Below, piece after piece: positions 44,271 to 53,561 of a stretch of DNA of 53,561 nucleotides; positions within the stretch are counted from its first letter, which is position 1; each line of letters starts with the position of its first letter. Location of the stretch: NCBI GenBank assembly GCA_020725545.1, contig DYEV01000012.1, forward strand, positions 1 through 53,561, read 5' to 3'. This stretch comes from Desulfobacca sp. Its GTDB lineage: Bacteria; Desulfobacterota; Desulfobaccia; Desulfobaccales; Desulfobaccaceae. The position numbers and the translations under genes are program-made. The notes beneath the pieces are model-generated. The model did not search any database. It had not been told where the DNA came from and worked only from the letters and a program-made list of their open reading frames with translations.

Positions 44271-45222
44271 AATACTCTTGGAAGCCCGCAAGGTAACGAA
44301 GATTTTCCCTCTAAAAACTACCTGGACCCGGCGGCTGCAGGTGGCCGCGGTGACCGACGTGTCGCTGTCGCTGCAAGCCGGGGAAACCCTGGGGCTGGTA
44401 GGAGAGTCGGGCTGCGGCAAATCCACCCTGGGGCGTCTGCTCCTGGCCTTGCTGCCGCCCACGTCCGGCGAGATCTGGTTTGCCGGCCGCAACATCTTCA
44501 GCCTGTCCCGCTCAGAACTACGCCACTTGCGGCGCCAGATGCAGATCGTCTTTCAAGATCCCTATTCTTCCCTCAATCCCCGGATGACCATCCGCCAGAT
44601 TCTGGAAGAGCCCTACATCATCCACGGCTTGGGCAGCAAAACCGAGCGCCGGGATTGGGTCGCCAGCCTCCTCCACGATGTGGGGCTGCCGGCAGAGGCC
44701 CTGCACCGTTATCCCCACGAATTCAGCGGCGGGCAGCGCCAGCGCCTGGGGATCGCCCGGGCTTTGGCCCTGAAACCCCACCTCGTCATCGCCGATGAGC
44801 CGGTCTCGGCCCTGGATGTCTCGGTCCAGGCCCAGGTATTGAATCTGTTTAATGACTTAAAAGGCAAGATGGGCCTGACCTACCTCTTCATTTCCCACGA
44901 TCTGAGCGTCATCAGCCATGTCAGCGATCGCATTGCCGTCATGTATCTGGGGCGCCTGGTGGAGGTGGCGCCGCGCCAACGCTATGGTCAGCGGGGGCTG
45001 CACCCCTATACCGAGGCCCTGCTGGATGCCGTGCCCGTGGCCGATCCGGCCTTCCGGCGGCCAGTGCCCCGCCTGCAGGGCGACCCGCCCAGCCCGGTCC
45101 AGATTCCCCCTGGCTGCCCCTTTCATCCCCGCTGTCCCGAGGCCGAAGCGATCTGCCGGGAAGTTGTGCCCGAGTTCCGGCCGGTGGCCGCGGACCACTG
45201 GCTGAGCTGCCACCGGCGCTGA
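44263..45222 (+). CDS. ABC transporter ATPase, DppF/OppF-like
   Basis: This 319-residue ATPase is the F partner of the previous gene. Walker A is GESGCGKST near residue 47, the signature EFSGGQRQRLGIARAL near 150, Walker B LVIADEPVSALDVS near 172, and the Cys motif CPFHPRCPEAEAIC is near 286. With the D subunit it would power a peptide or metal-complex importer. The membrane subunits are missing from this operon, so they must be encoded elsewhere. Last gene of the fabF-kinase-ATPase run. Confidence 0.92.
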   Translation: MAEILLEARKVTKIFPLKTTWTRRLQVAAVTDVSLSLQAGETLGLVGESGCGKSTLGRLLLALLPPTSGEIWFAGRNIFSLSRSELRHLRRQMQIVFQDPYSSLNPRMTIRQILEEPYIIHGLGSKTERRDWVASLLHDVGLPAEALHRYPHEFSGGQRQRLGIARALALKPHLVIADEPVSALDVSVQAQVLNLFNDLKGKMGLTYLFISHDLSVISHVSDRIAVMYLGRLVEVAPRQRYGQRGLHPYTEALLDAVPVADPAFRRPVPRLQGDPPSPVQIPPGCPFHPRCPEAEAICREVVPEFRPVAADHWLSCHRR

Positions 45223-45227
45223 TTGGC

Positions 45228-45302
45228 ACCTGAACCGTGAGCAATGAGCTGAAAAGAACATATCATCTCTATCCTTCGCTTGACCACTGACTCCTGCCCA
45301 CT
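45228..45302. repeat. Dispersed repeat tract between convergent genes
   Basis: ACCGTGAGCAATGAGCTG then TTGACCACTGACTCCTGCCC: degenerate members of the dispersed theme. It fills the gap between the ATPase and purF. Confidence 0.35.
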
Positions 45303-45335
45303 CCGCCCCTTTCCGCAGTTAGCCATCGCCGAGCA

Positions 45336-46778
45336 TTAGGGCGGCGTGACGCAACCCTCAAAACAGGTCTTGGAAAAGGTGCCAGCCAGAGGCACGGCAT
45401 AATCTCCATTGAAACATGCCAGGCAGAAGCTGTCCGGGTCCATCTGGGTGGCCGCCACCATGCCCTCCAGGCTGATGTAGCCCAGGTAATCCAATCCCAG
45501 GAATTCCCGGATCTCGTCTACGGATTTATGGGCCGCCACCAACTCCCCTTTGCTGGAGAAGTCAATGCCGTAATAGCACGGAAAGCGGGTGGGCGGGCAG
45601 CTCACCACCATACTGATCTCGGTAGCCCCCACCTGGCGCAGCGTCTGCACCCGGGTGCGGGAGGTGGTGCCGCGAATAATGGAATCCTCCACCACCACGA
45701 TACGCTTGCCCTGGAGCACCTCCCGGACCGGGTTGAGCTTCACCCGCACGGAGAAATCCCGCATACTCTGGGACGGCTGAATAAAGGTGCGGCCCACATA
45801 ATGGTTGCGGATTACCCCCATCTCAAAGGGCACCCCTAACCTTTCGGCATACCCCAGGGCGGCATAGGTCCCGGAGTCGGGAAAGGGCATGGCCAGATCG
45901 GCGGCCACTGGATGCTCCTGGGCCAGACGGCCCCCCAGGCGTTTGCGGATCTGATAGACATTGGCGCCAAAGATGCGGCTGTCCGGCCGGGCAAAGTAGA
46001 TGAACTCGAAGATACAGAATTTTTTCGGGGCCGGCGGCAGGGTTTGAAAGGAAGTCAGGCCATTATCGTCCAGGACGACGATCTCCCCCGGCTCCACATC
46101 CCGCAGGTACTCCGCTTGAATGAGATCCAGGGCGCAGGTCTCGGAGGCCAGCACCAGGGCACCGTTCAACTGCCCCAGACAAAGGGGCCGGAAGCCATGG
46201 GGGTCGCGCACCCCGATGACCTTGTTTTTGGTGGCCAACACCAGGGAAAAAGCCCCCCGGACCTCAGTTAATGCCACGCCCAGGGCCTCCACCACTCCCC
46301 GGCACAGGTGTCGGGCCATGAGATGGACGATCACTTCCGTGTCCATGGTGGATTGGAAGATGGAACCCTCCTGCTCCAGACGGTGTCGCACCTCCAGGGC
46401 ATTCACCAGATTGCCATTGTGACCGATGGCCAAGGTCTCGCCGCCATGGTGCACCACAAAGGGTTGGGCGTTCACGGCCAGAGTCGAACCCGTCGTGGAA
46501 TAGCGCACATGGCCAATGGCCAGATGGCCGGAAAGGTTATCCAGGATATCTTTGTGAAAAACCTCGGGCACCAACCCCAGCCCCCGGTGCTGCCGCACCT
46601 GATAGCCGTCGCCGCTGACAATGCCGCAGGATTCCTGCCCCCGGTGCTGCAGGGCATAGAGGCCGAAATAGGTCAGGCGAGACGCCTCGGGATGGCCATA
46701 AATGCCAAAAATCCCACAATATTCCTTGGGGTAGTCGCTCCCGGGGGGGATTCCCAGGGAGAAAGACGCTGACTTCAT
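45336..46778 (-). CDS. purF: Amidophosphoribosyltransferase (4Fe-4S, propeptide type)
   Basis: This 480-residue enzyme catalyses the first step of purine synthesis, transferring ammonia from Gln to PRPP. The N-terminal nucleophile is Cys21 in EYCGIFGIYG, so a 20-residue propeptide should be removed, as in B. subtilis. Cys residues at KFCIFEFIYF, SCPPTRFPCYYGID and SFCLACFNG match the 4Fe-4S ligands of that type. The PRPP loop is VVVEDSIIRGTTSRTRV near residue 345. ATG 46778 with GAGG upstream is preferred to the GTG at 46814. An oxygen-labile cluster suits an anaerobe. Confidence 0.94.
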   Translation of the reverse strand: MKSASFSLGIPPGSDYPKEYCGIFGIYGHPEASRLTYFGLYALQHRGQESCGIVSGDGYQVRQHRGLGLVPEVFHKDILDNLSGHLAIGHVRYSTTGSTLAVNAQPFVVHHGGETLAIGHNGNLVNALEVRHRLEQEGSIFQSTMDTEVIVHLMARHLCRGVVEALGVALTEVRGAFSLVLATKNKVIGVRDPHGFRPLCLGQLNGALVLASETCALDLIQAEYLRDVEPGEIVVLDDNGLTSFQTLPPAPKKFCIFEFIYFARPDSRIFGANVYQIRKRLGGRLAQEHPVAADLAMPFPDSGTYAALGYAERLGVPFEMGVIRNHYVGRTFIQPSQSMRDFSVRVKLNPVREVLQGKRIVVVEDSIIRGTTSRTRVQTLRQVGATEISMVVSCPPTRFPCYYGIDFSSKGELVAAHKSVDEIREFLGLDYLGYISLEGMVAATQMDPDSFCLACFNGDYAVPLAGTFSKTCFEGCVTPP

Positions 46779-46934
46779 GCTTGCCTCGGACACCGCCTGG
46801 TGCGGGTCAGCCACGTTTTTATCTGCCGGAAAAAGAAAAAGGCGGGAGACGGAGGTATCCAGCCTTTTCGTACTATTCTAACAGGATTTTACCAAAACAA
46901 CAGCGATTTTTTAAAGAGCGTCCCATCCCGGCAT

Positions 46935-47312
46935 TCAGGGGAGAGTGGCTGCCAGCCCTTGCAGCTGCTGCCGCAAATCTGCCGTCTGCTGCAACAAGGG
47001 CTCGATAGATGCGGCGTTTAGATTCGGGTGCTCCCTGGCGGCCAGCAGGAGCCGCTGTAATTCCGTCACCAAATCCTGGGACATGCTGACAAACTCCCGG
47101 AATTCCGGCCTGCCAGGATCAACCTGCCCTTCGCTGAGATTCGTGGTAATGTCCATGGCCGCCCGCCGGATGTCCATAACCAGCCCGAAAGCCTGCAGCC
47201 GAGGCCACGTATCGGTGGCCTGATAAATATCCTTAAAAAGCTGCACGGCCGATTCAAAGGCGTCGTGGTGTAAAGATGGTGTTTTGATGGGTGGATTCCT
47301 CCTATTCTTCAA
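46935..47312 (-). CDS. Four-helix bundle protein (S23/IVS type)
   Basis: This 125-residue protein is all-helical. It fits the four-helix bundle family first found in 23S rRNA intervening sequences: AFESAVQLFKDIYQATDTWP, FGLVMDIRRAAMDITTNLSEG, then EFREFVSMSQDLVTELQRLL. The family is often near mobile or accessory genes; its function is unknown. It lies 6 bases downstream of the Mrr-type nuclease gene, so probably co-transcribed. The gap to purF holds no gene. Confidence 0.82.
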   Translation of the reverse strand: MKNRRNPPIKTPSLHHDAFESAVQLFKDIYQATDTWPRLQAFGLVMDIRRAAMDITTNLSEGQVDPGRPEFREFVSMSQDLVTELQRLLLAAREHPNLNAASIEPLLQQTADLRQQLQGLAATLP

Positions 47313-47318
47313 GAAAAA

Positions 47319-48371
47319 TTATGAACTCTCTTCCCCAGATAATTCAAGGAGATGATGGGAATGGCGGGTAACGCCGATTTCATGCTCAACCAGGAGATCC
47401 AGCAATTGATCTCCATCCATTAGTGCTACTGGCACAGCATCACCTCTGGCCGCTTCATTTCGGGCTCCATGGCTGAAGCCACTGGTAGTTATGATCAATC
47501 CCTGCTCATGTGTCCCCAAAGCTCCCCGCACCTGTTGAACTACCGGCGCCTGTACCCGATTTCGCCACCTTTTAACCTGAACTGCCATTTTAGTCCGGAT
47601 AACATCTCCTACCACAAGAGTCCCACGAACATCAATGCCGCCATCGCCGGAGCGTTTGGTTACTTCAATATCCTCAAAACCCATTTCCGCTAACAAACGG
47701 AAAATCAATTCTTCAAAATCGTAGGGGTTTATGGCCAGAAGATGCTTATGGAGATCTTGTCGAATTTTTCTGTTATGTTGCTCTATTTCAAAAGGGAGCC
47801 CTCGCTGCTGCCAACTGGCAAGGCTGACAAGTCCCTTGCCATGGATGACAAAACGCGGCTGCTCACCCCTTTTTTGATATCTCCGGGTCTCGGATATTAT
47901 TTGGGCATACATGGTGGCTTCGGGGGTTTTGCCGCTTGTGGCCAACAATCCCAATCCTAAAGCTTTTTCAGTAATAGTCCGGTAATGCATGGGCTGCTTA
48001 TTGGCAAATTCAGTTAATATTTTCTCGGCAGCGGCGGTAAAAGATACTTTGCCTTCACCCTCCTTTTGGTTCTGATGGTCTGGCAATCCATCATTACTCG
48101 GGATCGTGAGATTTTCTTTATGGGACCATTCCCGCAGGCCAGAGATTCCTTTGGCATTGCGCACGAAGATGGACCGTTGGCCTTTCTGCTTGAGGTCACA
48201 AGCTAATCTGGCATTTACGGTAGCTTCCGGAGTTTTCCCGGCAGTGGCCCAGAGTCCCTGGTCGAGCATCCTGCGGGTGATTTCCCGGTAGTGCAAGGGC
48301 TTGCCCGCCTCCTTGAGGACGTGTGCTGCGGCCGCTAAGGAACCCTTTATGGCGGAATCGTCATCAGGCAT
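47319..48371 (-). CDS. Mrr-type restriction endonuclease with two HARE-HTH domains
   Basis: This 350-residue protein has two tandem HARE-HTH domains. The first (about 8-85) contains HYREITRRMLDQGLWATAGK and TPEATVNARLACDLKQKG. The second (about 108-195) contains HYRTITEKALGLGLLATSGK and TPEATMYAQI. A C-terminal Mrr_cat PD-(D/E)xK domain follows: FEELIFRLLAEMGFEDIEV, GDGGIDVRG and the catalytic QVK in MAVQVKRW near residue 275. HARE-HTH domains are proposed to read DNA modification state, so this is likely a modification-dependent defence nuclease. No methylase is adjacent, as expected for a type IV enzyme. Confidence 0.88.
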   Translation of the reverse strand: MPDDDSAIKGSLAAAAHVLKEAGKPLHYREITRRMLDQGLWATAGKTPEATVNARLACDLKQKGQRSIFVRNAKGISGLREWSHKENLTIPSNDGLPDHQNQKEGEGKVSFTAAAEKILTEFANKQPMHYRTITEKALGLGLLATSGKTPEATMYAQIISETRRYQKRGEQPRFVIHGKGLVSLASWQQRGLPFEIEQHNRKIRQDLHKHLLAINPYDFEELIFRLLAEMGFEDIEVTKRSGDGGIDVRGTLVVGDVIRTKMAVQVKRWRNRVQAPVVQQVRGALGTHEQGLIITTSGFSHGARNEAARGDAVPVALMDGDQLLDLLVEHEIGVTRHSHHLLELSGEESS

Positions 48372-48396
48372 TGTTAACCTACCGGTGACTCAGCGA

Positions 48397-51633
<3,237 letters not shown>

Positions 51634-51706
51634 AAAGGCTTAACTACTTTCCATGGTCATATTACAGATTCACAAGAGCTTTTGCCGGCTGGTGTAAAGA
51701 AAGGGA

Positions 51707-52300
51707 CTATTTAAACCTCGCCAACTTCTTATTTACGGCTGCCAGATCGAAGGCCTCAGGGTCGAAACCCTCGCCCAGCCACTCTCGACTCTCCTCAGAT
51801 TCTGGATGGTTCGGGTTGTTGATGATATCCAGCAGATGTTCGTAGCCCCACACGCCGCCGCAATCCTCGGGCGGACAGGCCCGGGCCCCATCCAGACGAT
51901 AGGGATAGAGTTGCTTTGCTTCCGGCAACATTATCTTTTCAACGAGGATTTCATGTTGCCAATCATCGCCGAAGTCGTAAATATACCGAAATTTCGTTTT
52001 GGCTCGGGAGATTACGTCCTGCAAAAGGGTTCTCTTATCACTTATCAGGGGGGGACCGAAATCAAAGTCATCACCAACCTCGCCATATCTCACTTTGTTG
52101 ATGATAAATTCATGCAAATGAAAATTCTCCCAGCCCATGGCCCGCTGGATAATATTATGAAGCTTAAACAGGGTGATATCGCCCTTGACGGCAAACCGGC
52201 GCCAAATGGCTGGCTTACTGTCGAGCAAAGTAATTTTCAGAAGAAAGAGGCGCGGTGCATCCAGCCGGCCTTGTTCGTCCAACATCTTCTGTGATTGCAT
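51707..52300 (-). CDS. Plasmid pRiA4b ORF-3-like protein
   Basis: This 197-residue protein has the family's features: FLLKITLLDSKPAIWRRFAV near residue 20, LHNIIQRAMGWENFHLHEF, YIYDFGDDWQHEILVEKIM near 106 and CPPEDCGGVWGYEHLLDII near 142. The Cys pair may hold a metal. The family occurs on plasmids and transposons but also on chromosomes; its function is unknown. TGAGG lies before the ATG. It is nine bases from the preceding gene. Confidence 0.88.
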   Translation of the reverse strand: MQSQKMLDEQGRLDAPRLFLLKITLLDSKPAIWRRFAVKGDITLFKLHNIIQRAMGWENFHLHEFIINKVRYGEVGDDFDFGPPLISDKRTLLQDVISRAKTKFRYIYDFGDDWQHEILVEKIMLPEAKQLYPYRLDGARACPPEDCGGVWGYEHLLDIINNPNHPESEESREWLGEGFDPEAFDLAAVNKKLARFK

Positions 52301-52309
52301 CGGCTAACC

Positions 52310-52594
52310 TCAGAATTTTTTCGTCCGCCGCCAGACCTTCAGAAATATCAGGCTCCCGGAAACAGCCATGGTCATCAGGGCCAAACCTAAGAGGGCCCGG
52401 TAGACGGTCCCGAAGTCACCGCCCCCCCGATGTAGGGTATTGGCCCACAACGCCAGGGTTGGAGATTGCAACAAGGTCTCGGCATTGAGCACAAAACCGC
52501 TGGCCGCCTGGAGAAAGATGAAGAGGGCCAGCCCCATGCCGAAGCGGCGGTGCCAGGTGCGCAGGGAGAGTTCGTTCAAGGTCCGTGGCCTCAC
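52310..52594 (-). CDS. Small PepSY-associated-type membrane protein
   Basis: This 94-residue protein has two membrane helices, about residues 20-37 (MGLALFIFLQAASGFVLNAE) and 66-85 (ALLGLALMTMAVSGSLIFLK). The N-terminal RTWHRRFGM motif and helix pair resemble PepSY-TM proteins, in which His residues may bind heme. The start is uncertain: GTG 52594 lacks a strong ribosome binding site and a TTG 15 bases inside is possible. Confidence 0.65.
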   Translation of the reverse strand: MRPRTLNELSLRTWHRRFGMGLALFIFLQAASGFVLNAETLLQSPTLALWANTLHRGGGDFGTVYRALLGLALMTMAVSGSLIFLKVWRRTKKF

Positions 52595-52609
52595 CCATTG
52601 ATTCGAGTA

Positions 52610-53299
52610 TTAAACGTTGAACCGAATTTCCACGATATCGCCGTCCTCAATATGGTAGTCCCGGTCCACCAGGTGCACCAGCTTCTTGGCCCGGGCCTCC
52701 TGCATGTTGAAGACATTGAGGAAATCCTCATACTTGACGATATCCGCCTTGATGAAGCCCCGGGCCAGATCAGTATGAATCTTGCCGGCGCAGGTGACGA
52801 TATCCGCGTGGCAGGGCACCGGCCAGGCGTGCACTTCTTTCTTGCCCACCGTGTAGAAAAAGACGAGGCCGGCTTTGGCCAGAATCTGGCCGATAATCAC
52901 GTTGACCTCCAGTGGCGCGGGCAGCACCAGGGTCGGCTTCAGGCTCAGAGGGGCCAGGGCCCGCAAATGGGCCAAGTCGCCCGGGGTCCAGCCGCCGTCA
53001 CATAAGGGGGTTTCCTGCTCGAGGAGATCAAGACCCCGGCTCAGGACAGCCTTTTCCGCCGGATCGCCGGTCCGCTCCCGCCGTGTCTCCAACTTCTCCA
53101 TATCCAGGATGAGGAGGTCCAAGACCTGCTCCCGGGCCACCACAAAAGCATCGGCGTGCTCCCAATCCTCCTGGACCAATTCCACATAATAGGGGGTGAC
53201 CTTCAGAGGGTCGCACTTTTTTACCAACTCCACAAACCGCTCGTCGTGATACTTGACCTTGCCCAGGGGCAGATCAAGGCCGATTATGCCTACTTTCAT
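52610..53299 (-). CDS. YchF/OLA1-like protein lacking the GTPase P-loop
   Basis: This 229-residue protein has a C-terminal DUF933/TGS-like domain of YchF: LVFFYTVGKKEVHAWPVPC, then KIHTDLARGFIKADIVKYED and DRDYHIEDGDIVEIRFNV. The N-terminal part starts KVGIIGLDLPLGKVKYHDE, where real YchF proteins have GxxNVGKS. It therefore lacks the nucleotide-binding loop and is much shorter than the usual 363 residues. It may be a dedicated paralogue or a degenerate copy. ATG 53299 is preferred over ATG 53314, with GAGG upstream. Confidence 0.8.
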   Translation of the reverse strand: MKVGIIGLDLPLGKVKYHDERFVELVKKCDPLKVTPYYVELVQEDWEHADAFVVAREQVLDLLILDMEKLETRRERTGDPAEKAVLSRGLDLLEQETPLCDGGWTPGDLAHLRALAPLSLKPTLVLPAPLEVNVIIGQILAKAGLVFFYTVGKKEVHAWPVPCHADIVTCAGKIHTDLARGFIKADIVKYEDFLNVFNMQEARAKKLVHLVDRDYHIEDGDIVEIRFNV

Positions 53300-53421
53300 T
53301 GACTTTAACCTCACTTTTCACATTTAATCTTTCTTGATAGTTTCATAATTCCTCAAAGCTATTTTGAAAATTCCTCCACCGTCAACCCAGCCTGTTTAAT
53401 TATCCTGGCCATTATGGAACG

Positions 53422-53472
53422 GTAACTCTTCAGTCATCTGAGAAAATGAAAAAAATTGTTAAATTTCACAAG
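53422..53472 (-). repeat. Copy B of the ~52-bp dispersed element
   Basis: Inverted relative to copy A at 22983-23033, about 45 of 53 bases alike. Here it directly precedes a strong promoter pointing out of the window. Confidence 0.65.
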
Positions 53473-53505
53473 CGAACTTGTACTTTTGTGAAATATATGT
53501 ATAAT
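53463..53505 (+). promoter_or_regulatory. Promoter with inverted-repeat operator at the window edge
   Basis: TTGTAC, 16 bases, TATAAT (53478-53505) is a near-consensus sigma-70 promoter. ATTTCACAA (53463-53471) and TTGTGAAAT (53486-53494) form a perfect 9-bp inverted repeat flanking the -35 box. This suggests a repressed gene starting beyond 53561. Confidence 0.6.
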
Positions 53506-53561
53506 TGGTCCTGTGGGAACAACACCGGACCAGCCATTCAATTTTAATCTCACCGGCCCGC

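Overview
The window looks like a chromosomal segment of a GC-rich, anaerobic deltaproteobacterium-type organism (present-day Desulfobacterota). A sulfate reducer or syntroph close to the Desulfobacca/Syntrophobacter group is the best guess. The reasons are a Wood-Ljungdahl methylene-THF reductase operon fused to heterodisulfide-reductase (Hdr) genes, an NfnAB transhydrogenase, two selenoproteins read through in-frame UGA, a VPLP/PEP-CTERM surface protein, and general deltaproteobacterial gene content. This taxonomic call is inference from gene content; no rRNA is present.

Layout. 0.2-5.2 kb (+): a Gld-type ABC exporter cassette (ATPase, permease, GldG-like auxiliary, DUF4340 protein), interrupted by a palindromic repeat. 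5.3-13.5 kb (-): the most notable region, hdrA(fusion)-mvhD-metV-metF-hdrCB. mvhD and hdrCB each contain an in-frame TGA at a conserved Cys position, followed at the right distance by a hairpin that fits a bacterial SECIS element. The HdrA protein is a 1483-residue HdrA-NfnB-HdrA fusion. 13.9-15.1 kb (-): a nucleotidyltransferase/small-protein pair and TrmO. 15.4-16.1 kb (+): a Bax-inhibitor-1 membrane protein. 16.4-19.6 kb (-): nfnA-nfnB and two small proteins. 20-23 kb: a VPLP-CTERM protein, a GT4 glycosyltransferase and a decayed IS66 transposase. 23.3-27.3 kb: purA, a small protein, an outer-membrane barrel and a TolC-like channel. 27.7-30.3 kb (+): a GT2/membrane glycosyltransferase cluster. 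30.4-32.7 kb: a CooF-like ferredoxin, a CDF metal exporter and small proteins. 32.9-35 kb: tRNA-Val(GAC), a TPR protein with a probable frameshift, and tRNA-Asn(GUU). 35-40.3 kb (-): htpX, an acyl-CoA ligase, a methyltransferase, and an HPr-like-domain protein with a small partner. 40.5-45.2 kb (+): a tightly overlapping fabF - PAS histidine kinase - two Opp/Dpp-type ATPases. 45.3-53.3 kb (-): purF, a four-helix S23 protein, an Mrr-type nuclease with two HARE-HTH domains, carB, a pRiA4b ORF-3 protein, a PepSY-like membrane protein and a YchF-like protein without a P-loop. A promoter/operator points out of the right edge.

How the genes may work together. MetF/MetV catalyse methyl-THF/methylene-THF interconversion. 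HdrA, MvhD and HdrCB would form a flavin-based electron-transfer partner, with an NADPH-type module built into HdrA. NfnAB, encoded 3 kb beyond, exchanges electrons between NADH, NADPH and ferredoxin. Both loci have a similar TTGTGA-N6-TCA site upstream, which suggests shared redox control by a CRP/FNR-family regulator (inference). The window has no selA, selB, selC or selD, so the selenocysteine machinery must be elsewhere.
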